Shown here one piece after another: positions 1 to 7,197 of a stretch of 50,877 nt of DNA. Made by a program: the position numbers and the translations under genes. The DNA is from Cytophagaceae bacterium. Its GTDB lineage: Bacteria; Bacteroidota; Bacteroidia; Cytophagales; Cytophagaceae. The stretch's first letter is position 1. Each line of letters opens with the position of its first letter. The stretch lies in the NCBI GenBank assembly GCA_025454925.1, contig JALONM010000020.1:1-50877 (forward strand), in the 5' to 3' direction. The notes under the pieces were generated by a model. It saw nothing but the letters and a program-made list of their open reading frames with translations, did not search any database and was not told the DNA's origin.

Positions 1-10
1 GTTAGGGGCA
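1..10 (-). other. Integron-like recombination core, distal copy
   Basis: The window opens with GTTAGGGGCA, the exact reverse complement of TGCCCCTAAC at 872-881. Read on the minus strand (the direction of the two genes between them), the pair reads GTTAGGGGCA ... genes ... TGCCCCTAAC. This is what an integron cassette shows: the first bases of the cassette pair with the first core site (RYYYAAC-like) of its own attC at the far end. The match to the GTTRRRY consensus is imperfect (GTTAGGG). The rest of any attC lies outside the window, so its fold cannot be seen. Confidence 0.5.
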
Positions 11-41
11 GTTTTTTCAGTTAAGTAATACATGCAAAACT

Positions 42-371
42 TTAATGTGTCGTTGTTTTGGATAGTAAATTCATTACAAGAACTCCGGCGATAATTAGCA
101 TCATTCCAACAATTGCAGGTACATCCAACTTTTCATTATACACTACAACAGAAATTATAGCGGTCAAAACAATTCCTAATGCACCCCACATTGCATAAGC
201 TATACCCAACGGTATTGTTTTTAGAGCTAACGAAAAGAAATAAAAGCATATTATATATGCAATGACTACGATTAATGAAGGTAGCCATTTTGAAAATCCA
301 TCGGAGGCTTTCATAAAACTGGAACCGATAACTTCAAATACAATTGCTAATGTTAAAAATAAATATTTCAT
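42..371 (-). CDS. Small multidrug resistance (SMR) efflux protein
   Basis: This is a 109-residue, four-helix inner-membrane protein of the SMR family (EmrE/SugE/QacE type), which exchanges protons for cationic compounds as a dimer. The conserved membrane glutamate is E13 (AIVFEVIGSSFMKAS), followed by the family motif IAYAMWGALG near residues 58-67 and a C-terminal GVLVMNLLSK segment, so the protein is full length. The ATG at 371 gives the usual SMR N-terminus. It lies 14 bp downstream of the DUF1905 gene on the same strand, and both are enclosed by the GTTAGGGGCA inverted pair. SMR genes are classic integron cassette passengers, which fits the context. Substrate cannot be told from sequence; EmrE-like versus SugE-like (guanidinium) is unresolved. 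Confidence 0.9.
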   Translation of the reverse strand: MKYLFLTLAIVFEVIGSSFMKASDGFSKWLPSLIVVIAYIICFYFFSLALKTIPLGIAYAMWGALGIVLTAIISVVVYNEKLDVPAIVGMMLIIAGVLVMNLLSKTTTH

Positions 372-385
372 AGTATTAATAATTT

Positions 386-850
386 TTATCCTTTTTTACT
401 CAATCGATTAATTAATTGTATCAACATATTAGTTTGTGTTTCTTCAATCTTTTGTGCGGTTATTTTTGAAATAATTTCCTTTTTTTCATCACTTTCCAGT
501 CCATTAAATACACTTAAAACATTCGCATCTTGCAAGGTTTCAAGTATATCGTTTTCTGTGATTTTAGTTTGAGGTGTAAGCAAATATAGAGTAACTATCA
601 CAAAATCTCCAGCATCTTTATTAATACTTTTTCGTATATCTCCGTTAATTGAAATTAGTTTGTCTTGTCCTTTTATTGATAAGAGATTTTTTGATTCAAT
701 CTTGTAGTCATCGATAAATCCTGATACTTTAATCGTCCCCCATTTTCCCACAATATCTTTTGTGTTAGGTATTTGAATATTATATGTCCAAGCCCCTTTT
801 CCTGGTTGGTATTTTAATTCTAATTTTTCATTTTCCACTAAATACTCCAT
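386..850 (-). CDS. DUF1905 / YdeI-like protein
   Basis: A 154-residue protein. Residues about 10-95 match the DUF1905 small beta domain: GKWGTIKVSG, the NGDIRKSINKDAGDFVIVTL segment resembling the family pattern of R-K-x-I-x-K-x-A-G-D. Residues about 98-154 form the helical YdeI/OmdA-like tail (VFNGLESDEKKEIISKI..AQKIEETQT), often called bacteriocin-protection; the biochemical function is unknown. It starts at the ATG at 850 and lies immediately upstream of the SMR gene, so the two may be one transcript. Genes of this family are frequent in mobile cassettes, from memory, not checked. Cytoplasmic; no signal peptide or membrane segment. Confidence 0.75.
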   Translation of the reverse strand: MEYLVENEKLELKYQPGKGAWTYNIQIPNTKDIVGKWGTIKVSGFIDDYKIESKNLLSIKGQDKLISINGDIRKSINKDAGDFVIVTLYLLTPQTKITENDILETLQDANVLSVFNGLESDEKKEIISKITAQKIEETQTNMLIQLINRLSKKG

Positions 851-871
851 CTTAGTATCGGTTTCTTAAAT

Positions 872-914
872 TGCCCCTAACAAGCTGCTATACGCACCTA
901 ATTGCATATATATA
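872..914 (-). other. Integron-like core and possible attI, integrase side
   Basis: TGCCCCTAAC at 872-881 is the inverted partner of bases 1-10. On the minus strand the recombinase stop codon (917-915) is followed by only 33 bp and then GTTAGGGGCA, so a primary attachment site, if present, must occupy this gap and perhaps the 3' end of the recombinase gene. The gap holds a TATATATA run and GGTGCGTATAGCAGCTT next to the core. No second complete attC-like hairpin was found here. Confidence 0.4.
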
Positions 915-2378
915 TCATTTAGTAGTGGAATTTACCAAACCTGATTTTAACTTCAAACTATCTAAAGGACTTTTTATCAGACTAATATGCTGATTGCTCA
1001 CATGTGTGTAAATCTCCGTTGTTTTGGAGCTGGCATGTCCCAGCAGTTGTTGAATAAAACGTAAATCAGTACCGGCCTCCAACAAATGCGTGGCAAAGGA
1101 ATGCCTTAGCCAGTGTAAGGTAGGCTGCTTTTTTATTCCGGCTTTTATACACGCTTGCTTTAAAATTTGCCGCAACGATGCGGTAGAATATTTGTCGCCA
1201 TATTGCCCCTCAAACAAATACTTCTTGGGTTTATACATTCGATAATATTCTCGTAACATGATCAGTAAACTTTCCGATAACATTACCGCTCGGTCTTTTT
1301 TTCCTTTTGCTTTTCGCACCTGTATTAGTTTGCGTTCACTGCAAATGTCGGCAACTTCTAAGTCTATCAACTCACCCGCTCGTAAACCGGCGCCATAAAG
1401 CAAGCTCAGCATGGCGCGATGTTTGGCATTTTCTATAGCATTTAATATACGTTCCACTTCTCCGGCGGCCATCACCTTGGGCAATACGTGTTCTTTGTTC
1501 GGTCGTTGTATGGTATTTTTATATTCTGGCTTATTTTCTATGTTTTTATAAAAATACAACACCGCATTAATCATCATGTGGGTAGTACTGGTGCTATACT
1601 GATTGTTTTTAGACAGGTTTATCACCAAGTCATTTACCTCTTGTGGTGTTGCTCTTTTGTAATCAATGGATTTTTGATGACAATAATATAAGTACGTATA
1701 AAAGGAATGAAAATAATTCTGAATGGTATTCAAACTGTAATTATTGGCTTTCATATGTTTTAAATATGCATCCGGCACCTCCAAGTCACACAAAAAGGTT
1801 TGTGTCCAAAAGGTACTTAACAATTTCAAACTTTTAATCTCAACATGTTGATGCAACACCAATAGCACCTGACCTTTGAGTTTTCTAATCACCTGATACA
1901 ATAATTGCTCATCGTACGTTAGCAAAAAAGCAGATAATTTTCTGTCATAAAAGACAAATTCCAGGTCACGAAAAAGTGGTTTGCAATGGTTTATTGAATC
2001 TTGCGTCGTGAACATATAATACGTTTCTCCGTTCACATTCCCTCGTTTGATCGTCATTCGTAAAGCAGGCATTTTTTTAGGCGCTTCTACTCGTGCCGCA
2101 TTGGGGGCTTGGCTTCCGCCAACGGCTGCCATAACTGCTTCTTTCTGTAAATGGAATTTATTAAACCCAATCCTCCCTTTTGCCGCCATTTCTAAAACAT
2201 CCAGGTATTCTTCACAGGCATCCGAGTATAAAAATCTCTTCTGCTTTTCTATTTTCATAAATGGAAATTTCAACAGCCATTTATATAAAGCAGGATTTTT
2301 TTGAAATGAAAAAAAGTAAACTGGTTTCCCCTCCAATATGGACGGTTTAAGGTATATGAGTATTACATTAGAATCCAT
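915..2378 (-). CDS. Tyrosine recombinase, integron-integrase-like
   Basis: A lambda-integrase/Xer-type recombinase. In numbering from a possible TTG start at 2384 (489 residues) the catalytic set is complete: R335 (YGAGLRAGEL), K360 (RKAKGKKDR), H424 and R427 (HWLRHSFATHLLEAGTD), H450 (LLGHASSKTT) and the nucleophile Y459 (EIYTHVS). The end, THVSNQHISLIKSPLDSL, resembles the THVL..GVRSPLD ending of integron integrases. A SAM-like core-binding domain occupies about 200-295. The first roughly 190 residues are an extra N-terminal region, making it far longer than IntI (about 320-340). The IntI-specific insertion before the HxxR box is absent. I prefer the ATG at 2378 over the TTG at 2384. It reads toward the SMR/DUF1905 pair, the reverse of a class 1 integron. 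Confidence 0.88.
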   Translation of the reverse strand: MDSNVILIYLKPSILEGKPVYFFSFQKNPALYKWLLKFPFMKIEKQKRFLYSDACEEYLDVLEMAAKGRIGFNKFHLQKEAVMAAVGGSQAPNAARVEAPKKMPALRMTIKRGNVNGETYYMFTTQDSINHCKPLFRDLEFVFYDRKLSAFLLTYDEQLLYQVIRKLKGQVLLVLHQHVEIKSLKLLSTFWTQTFLCDLEVPDAYLKHMKANNYSLNTIQNYFHSFYTYLYYCHQKSIDYKRATPQEVNDLVINLSKNNQYSTSTTHMMINAVLYFYKNIENKPEYKNTIQRPNKEHVLPKVMAAGEVERILNAIENAKHRAMLSLLYGAGLRAGELIDLEVADICSERKLIQVRKAKGKKDRAVMLSESLLIMLREYYRMYKPKKYLFEGQYGDKYSTASLRQILKQACIKAGIKKQPTLHWLRHSFATHLLEAGTDLRFIQQLLGHASSKTTEIYTHVSNQHISLIKSPLDSLKLKSGLVNSTTK

Positions 2379-2460
2379 CTTCAAAATATAGTTAAGCTTA
2401 TTGGCTCGATTAAGAACAGTTGAAATTATAGTGATGTTTGAACCTGACTTTAAATCAAAA

Positions 2461-2541
2461 TTAAGTCGAGTTAATACTATAGCCGATTATTAATCGGTTA
2501 TATACGGTTATATTCGACTTTAACCGGATATAACCGTATAT
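2461..2541. repeat. Palindrome-rich spacer between recombinase and zinc-ribbon gene
   Basis: Three inverted structures crowd the spacer between two divergent genes. CCGATTA-T-TAATCGG at 2483-2497 is a perfect 7+1+7 palindrome. 2500-2513 (ATATACGGTTATAT) and 2528-2541 are a perfect 14-bp inverted pair with a 14-base gap. CGGTTATAT is also directly repeated at 2495-2503 and 2505-2513. TTAAGTCGA (2461-2469) is nearly inverted as TCGACTTTAA (2514-2523). This could be an operator for the divergent genes, recombinase binding arms, or both; sequence alone does not decide. Confidence 0.7.
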
Positions 2542-2564
2542 TGAAATACTTTTTACTCTCAACT

Positions 2565-2933
2565 ATGTTAAAACGAAAATGCCAACAATGCGAATTGCCT
2601 ATAGAAGGCCGTTCGGATAAAAAATTCTGCAGTGACCAATGTCGTTCAAATTATAACAACGGCCAGCGATCACAAAGTGAACGATTGATTTTGGAGGTAA
2701 ATAAAGTGCTGCGTAAAAACAGAACTCTCCTTAAGCAGTCAAACCCTTCCGGAATGTCGATTGTGCGAAAAGAGTTTTTAACTCGAAGTGGATTTAATTT
2801 TAATTATTTCACAAGCCGATATAAAACGCGTGATGGAAACGAATATTGGTTTTGTTACGACATTGGATGGATGTACTTGGAAGATGAAAAGATTCGGATT
2901 ATAGAATATCAATCGTATATGAAAAAGCTCTAA
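2565..2933 (+). CDS. Small zinc-ribbon protein, conserved hypothetical
   Basis: A 122-residue protein from the ATG at 2565 (an upstream TTG at 2541 would add eight residues but falls on the palindromic spacer). It begins with a four-cysteine zinc-ribbon: CQQCELPIEGRSDKKFCSDQC, followed by RSNYNN. The rest is basic and then aromatic (FNYFTSRYKTRDGNEYWFCYDIGWMYL). I recognise the overall form as a common Bacteroidota hypothetical protein whose cysteine motif resembles DUF2116-type ribbons; function is unknown. It is divergent from the recombinase and shares its palindrome-rich spacer, so a regulatory or accessory link is possible but unproven. The gene is followed by a 423-bp non-coding stretch that holds dispersed repeats. 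Confidence 0.75.
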   Translation: MLKRKCQQCELPIEGRSDKKFCSDQCRSNYNNGQRSQSERLILEVNKVLRKNRTLLKQSNPSGMSIVRKEFLTRSGFNFNYFTSRYKTRDGNEYWFCYDIGWMYLEDEKIRIIEYQSYMKKL

Positions 2934-3102
2934 TTGAATAGAACCCTTGTAGAATATATTCTTTCAATATTCTTGCATGACATTCTACTGCTCTAGCGTT
3001 TGTGATGCTCGACATGATTTCTATTGGAAACTGTGAATAAATCAAAAAAGAATTTGAGAGGTGTAAGTGTTAAGCATCAAGAGCTGGTGGGGTGGTGAAG
3101 CC

Positions 3103-3221
3103 TTGCGTGAGGGACAGAGTGGAAAGCCCGGAGTGGCGCTGAAGGCGCCACGAGGACTTGCAGCGATGGCCCGACCCGTAGTGGCATGGCGCTGCAGGCG
3201 CCACCACGCAGGGACACGCCC
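3103..3221 (+). repeat. Dispersed intergenic repeat R1, copy 1
   Basis: It opens with TTGCGTGAGGGACAGAGTGG and closes with GGGACACGCC, the ends being partly complementary (GCGTG/CACGC). Inside are two GC-rich hairpins (TGGCGCTGAAGGCGCCA, and GGCGCTGCAGGCGCC) and the conserved GCAGCGATGGCCCGACCC box. Other copies are at 34778-34884 and 47072-47148. It lies between convergent genes, and is far more GC-rich than its surroundings. The 2934-3102 stretch before it holds nothing I can identify. Confidence 0.85.
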
Positions 3222-3259
3222 AACTATGAGTATGGAGGTTGAGAAAATCCTTACCCATT

Positions 3260-3328
3260 GGGTTACCGGCCATGGCTCTGCGTTCCAGGCGCTTGTACAG
3301 CCCTGCAACTTGTGCAAGCTTTGCCTGG
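3260..3328 (+). repeat. Dispersed repeat R2, partial copy
   Basis: GGGTTACCGGCCATGG at 3260-3275 matches the R2 core seen at 17091 and 47294, followed by its own hairpin arms CCAGGC (3285-3290) and GCCTGG (3323-3328), with inner CTTG/CAAG pairing. The left half of R2 is missing. It lies 38 bp downstream of R1 copy 1. Confidence 0.6.
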
Positions 3329-3356
3329 TCGATGGCTAGCGTTGTATGAGGCAAAT

Positions 3357-4298
3357 TTATAAAGAGGGTGTTGATGCTCTCAGCAAGCGGTCGTTGATGG
3401 CCGGACCTAAACCATATTCGGGTACTAATTCAGAAATGATAAGCGGCTCTGGGCTTATGTCGAGTTGCCGTAAATATGCGAAGAGATTTCGTGCGGCTTC
3501 TTTCATATCTCCCTGGGGGCTCAATACCAGGTTTTTCCTGTCGGGTAAGGATATCTGAAAGGATAATACGGAGGCTTCCGGATACTCCATGCATAGCTTC
3601 TCTAAATTCCCCAGCAATAGCTTTTTCTTTGGGGCGTAATGACTTTGCAGCATGCCTGGGGCATGAGGAGCAGAGGAGCCCAGGCGTCGCTCCAGCGGGC
3701 CACAAAGGCGCTCCAGCTCTTCTATAGCCAAGCCGCCTGCCCGGTATATCACAAGTCTTCCCTCTTCCTCACCAATAATGGTGGACTCCAAGCCTATGCC
3801 ACAAGGTCCGCCATCCAGGATGTAGGGAATCTTTCCTCCCAGTTGCGCGTGCACATGCAATGCCTCGGTAGGAGAAATATACCCGAAGGGATTGGCACTG
3901 GGAGCGGCCAGAGGGAAAGGTAGCCGTTGCAACAGTTGCTGCACGAGTGGATGTGCCGGAATCCGAATGGCCACACGCGGTAAACCTGAGGTTACCAAAT
4001 CGGGAATATTCTTTTGTCTGTCCAGTAAAAAGGTAAGCGGACCCGGACAATATTGATCCATCAATGCGGAGGCCCAAGCTGGAATTTCAAGAACATACTT
4101 TTCAAGGTCCTTACGATCCTTGCAATGCACAATCAGTGGATCGAAGGTAGGACGGTTTTTTACTTCAAAAATTTTCACCAATGCATCTGGCGACAATGCA
4201 TTTCCAGCCAAACCATAAACGGTTTCGGTTGGAATCGCTACCAACTCATCCTGGCGCAGCAAGTCAGCCGCCAAGCTTAATGAGGTGCCAATAGACAT
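3357..4298 (-). CDS. tsaC: Threonylcarbamoyl-AMP synthase, Sua5 type
   Basis: Makes threonylcarbamoyl-AMP from threonine, bicarbonate and ATP for the universal t6A37 modification of ANN-decoding tRNAs. 313 residues from the ATG at 4298. The YrdC-like domain (about 5-190) has IPTETVYGLAGNA, the KxR motif at K47-N48-R49 and SAN at 134-136. The linker PHAPGMLQSHYAP (about 211-223) and following Rossmann-like part identify the longer Sua5 form rather than short TsaC. The frame is open to 4370, inside the 3' end of ppc, but I chose 4298 because it places the usual N-terminus correctly. It follows ppc on the same strand and may be cotranscribed. Cytoplasmic. Confidence 0.93.
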   Translation of the reverse strand: MSIGTSLSLAADLLRQDELVAIPTETVYGLAGNALSPDALVKIFEVKNRPTFDPLIVHCKDRKDLEKYVLEIPAWASALMDQYCPGPLTFLLDRQKNIPDLVTSGLPRVAIRIPAHPLVQQLLQRLPFPLAAPSANPFGYISPTEALHVHAQLGGKIPYILDGGPCGIGLESTIIGEEEGRLVIYRAGGLAIEELERLCGPLERRLGSSAPHAPGMLQSHYAPKKKLLLGNLEKLCMEYPEASVLSFQISLPDRKNLVLSPQGDMKEAARNLFAYLRQLDISPEPLIISELVPEYGLGPAINDRLLRASTPSL

Positions 4299-4335
4299 AC
4301 TAAGAAAATTCTTTTCTTTAGAAAACCTGAAAACC

Positions 4336-6915
4336 TTAGGCAGAATTTCTTTCGGCGTTGATGATACCAAAAGAACAACGCATTACTAATTTTTCATAAA
4401 TAGGCTTCAGCTCAAGATCTTCTTTGGAATCTTCAATTTCCCGGATGCGGGTAAGCGCATGCTGCTGAATGGCTAGTAATGGGAGCTCGATGCGCTGTCT
4501 CATTTCAATAGACATGCGATCGATGGGTTTGTCGCCCATTAATTCAGTTTCTTTCTTCAGTAAGAGGATATATTTTTTTGTGAGTTCAAACTCATTAAAA
4601 ATCATATTGAAAATTTCTCCGTACACAGGATGCTTGGCCAGGAAAGCCGTCAACGGGAAGAAGGATTTGGTCATGGCCATTTCGCAGTTTCCAATGAGGG
4701 TTTTGAAGAACAAAGAGCTGTTGTACAACTCCACAATTTCATCCCATTTGCCCGCTTCGTCCAGTTGCTGGAAAGCGGTACCTAGGCCATAGTAACCGGG
4801 TACGTTTTGTTTTAACTGACTCCAAGCTCCTACAAATGGTACAGCTCGCAAGTCATTTAGATTTAATTTTCCGGCATTTCTTTTGGCAGGACGCGAGCCA
4901 ATATTCGTTTCCGAATAATAACGTAGCGGACTGGCAAAGTTCAGGTATTCTAAAAACTTAGGATTGTTTTTCAGAATAGAGAATGCGTTATAACTTTCAT
5001 CCGACAAGGTTTGTAGTAACTTATCTTCTTTTACAGTCAGGGTTACTTCGCGCTGCAGGAACAAGGCATTGCTGATGCCGGCATGTACCAATTGTTCCAT
5101 GTTGTATTGGGCTGCTTCGACGGTACCGAAGTTGGAACTGATGGTTTGCCCCTGAACGGTGAGCTGAATTTCTTTATTGGAAATATTATTGCCCATGGAA
5201 GCATAGAACTGATGCGTTTTTCCGCCACCTCGTGCCGGAGGACCTCCCCTGCCGTCGAAGAAGATTACTTGTACATCGTATTGGCGCGCCATGTAGGTCA
5301 GTTGTTCCTTGGCTTTATAAATACTCCAGTTGGCTGTTAAATAGCCTCCATCTTTGGTACCATCCGAAAAGCCCAGCATAATCGTTTGAAGATTATTTCT
5401 TCTTCCGATATGCTTGCGGTAAATATCAATCTCGTACAACTCTTTCATGATGAATTGAGCATTTCTCAAGTCATCGATGGTTTCAAACAAGGGAACAATA
5501 CCGAGGCTTAACTTCTCCCGTTTCCATCCGGCCATTACCATCAAGGCATATACTTCCACTACATTCAATGCACTGGTAGTATGGCTGATGATGTAACGGT
5601 GGCAACCTTCTTCTCCATTAAATTTCTGGATTTTCTGGATGGCTGCCATGGTATTCAGAGTATCTCTCAGTAATTCATTTTCAATAATTTCCGGATCTAC
5701 TGTTTCTTTAACTTTCAGTAACGCGTTTATTTTTTCGGAATCACTCAGCTCTCCATAGTTTTTAGGAAGCACGTCTGTTTTCTTAACAATTTCGTCAATG
5801 AGCTGAGTGTGCACAGAACTGTCCTGGCGTACATCCAAGGAGGCAAAGTACAATCCAAACATTTCCACCTTGCTCATCAAACGATCGAGGTAATAAATGA
5901 ACATGCTGTTGTGCTCATTCACCAATATTTCCCTCACATTTTCCAGGGTCTTGAGAATTTGAGCTTTGGAAATGTCAATTTTATGACCGGGAATAAATAA
6001 GTTGTTGTATAGTTTCTCTTCCAGTTTAACCAGTTCCGGATAAACACCTTTAAAGGTTAAACGGCGTTTGAGACGGCGTACATCGATGTAGTAACTTTTG
6101 ATGATGGCGCTGCGCAAACCTTCTGCTACTTTTAACGTGATTTCAGAATTTACAAAAGGATTTCCATCGCGGTCTCCTCCAGGCCAAAAGCCCATGCGGA
6201 TCAGCGGATTGGCAGCGTCTACGGAACCAGGGAATTCATTTTTTAAAGTAGTCAGGATATTTCCACCTGCCTGATAAAACACATGTTCCAGGAACCATAT
6301 CAAACTAACGGCTTCGTCGTACGGAGTTGGTTTTTCCTTTTTGTAAAAAGGCGTTTTACCTAATTGCTGCAGGTACTGATTTACTAAGGCTGTATTGTCA
6401 GTAGCAAGTGCTTTGGCAAGGTCGTTGATAATACCCAGGACTTCGCTGGTATAGAATTGAGTGGGGTGTGCGGTAAGCACCAAACGAACCGAAAAATCTT
6501 TTAATTTTTTCACCAGAAGTTCTTTCGATTCGGAAAGCACTACTTCGGATTCTAAGTGCTTGAGGGTACCGATGCCGTTCATATCGTTGATGTGCACGAA
6601 GGCGGCATCTTCCAGGGCATCAAACAATACCACCTGGCGTTCGGCGTATTGAACAAAACTGAACATTAGATCCAACTGGTCACGCTCGGTTTCGCAAGCC
6701 GAATATTGCTTAATGAATTTATTGATGATTTCTGTCGGACTTTTTTTCTTAGAAAATCCTTCTTCGCATTTCAGCAAGAATTGAGATAACAGAATGCCTG
6801 TGTTTTCTACCTTGTGAAAAGGCAAGGCTGTAAACAAACTGTTATATAACTGAAACTTGATGCCAATAAGATTCTTAAAAATTTCCAGTTTGGCATTTGC
6901 CGACGATCCGCTCAT
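4336..6915 (-). CDS. ppc: Phosphoenolpyruvate carboxylase
   Basis: Anaplerotic enzyme that carboxylates phosphoenolpyruvate to oxaloacetate. 859 residues, near the usual family length. Catalytic histidine H150 lies in VLTAHPTQ; GGDRDGNP is at 246-253; the glycine-rich catalytic loop FFDGRGGPPARGGG runs 552-565; GSRPAKR follows near 690. The C-terminus ends INAERNSA, instead of the RNTG seen in enterobacterial enzymes; variants like this are usual in Bacteroidota, from memory. Allosteric behaviour cannot be predicted. The gene starts at the ATG at 6915. A 282-bp spacer upstream holds a hairpin belonging to the preceding ROK gene; no promoter was convincing. Confidence 0.96.
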   Translation of the reverse strand: MSGSSANAKLEIFKNLIGIKFQLYNSLFTALPFHKVENTGILLSQFLLKCEEGFSKKKSPTEIINKFIKQYSACETERDQLDLMFSFVQYAERQVVLFDALEDAAFVHINDMNGIGTLKHLESEVVLSESKELLVKKLKDFSVRLVLTAHPTQFYTSEVLGIINDLAKALATDNTALVNQYLQQLGKTPFYKKEKPTPYDEAVSLIWFLEHVFYQAGGNILTTLKNEFPGSVDAANPLIRMGFWPGGDRDGNPFVNSEITLKVAEGLRSAIIKSYYIDVRRLKRRLTFKGVYPELVKLEEKLYNNLFIPGHKIDISKAQILKTLENVREILVNEHNSMFIYYLDRLMSKVEMFGLYFASLDVRQDSSVHTQLIDEIVKKTDVLPKNYGELSDSEKINALLKVKETVDPEIIENELLRDTLNTMAAIQKIQKFNGEEGCHRYIISHTTSALNVVEVYALMVMAGWKREKLSLGIVPLFETIDDLRNAQFIMKELYEIDIYRKHIGRRNNLQTIMLGFSDGTKDGGYLTANWSIYKAKEQLTYMARQYDVQVIFFDGRGGPPARGGGKTHQFYASMGNNISNKEIQLTVQGQTISSNFGTVEAAQYNMEQLVHAGISNALFLQREVTLTVKEDKLLQTLSDESYNAFSILKNNPKFLEYLNFASPLRYYSETNIGSRPAKRNAGKLNLNDLRAVPFVGAWSQLKQNVPGYYGLGTAFQQLDEAGKWDEIVELYNSSLFFKTLIGNCEMAMTKSFFPLTAFLAKHPVYGEIFNMIFNEFELTKKYILLLKKETELMGDKPIDRMSIEMRQRIELPLLAIQQHALTRIREIEDSKEDLELKPIYEKLVMRCSFGIINAERNSA

Positions 6916-7079
6916 TCAAAATCAACTTAAAGCTTTCAAAAATATAGTCCGTGTAGATAAAAAGAGTACAAACTCACCTTTACGGTATAAATCTACATCA
7001 AATTCTATTAAGAAATTATTAAAATCATTAAATATTTGACCTGGGTGTCAAAATATAGAGGAGAAGTCTAAAAATGCTC

Positions 7080-7131
7080 AATTCAAACCCCCAGGCTAAG
7101 CTTTTAAAGCATTGTTCGGAGGGTTTGAATT
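7080..7131 (-). terminator. Hairpin after the ROK kinase gene
   Basis: AATTCAAACCC (7080-7090) and GGGTTTGAATT (7121-7131) form a perfect 11-bp stem enclosing a second short self-complementary segment (GCTTTTAAAGC). On the minus strand the stem is followed within a few bases by TTTTT, so it may end ROK transcription before ppc. The T-run is offset, so this is a moderate call. Confidence 0.5.
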
Positions 7132-7197
7132 ACGGAAATTAAAACGATCCTTGGAAAAATATAATATTCATGGTTCCGGATCCGGTGCAGACCGAAA

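Noticed and set aside
915-2378. Calling the recombinase a canonical integron integrase (IntI) or housekeeping XerC/XerD
   Set aside because: The IntI insertion is missing and the protein is far longer than either; I kept the broader family name.
3042-3354. Overlapping open frames of 90-94 codons on both strands
   Set aside because: They lie on the R1/R2 repeats, are GC-biased and antisense to each other, and have no recognisable motif.
4299-4370. Longer start for the Sua5-type gene
   Set aside because: The extra 24 residues overlap the ppc 3' end and do not match the family N-terminus.
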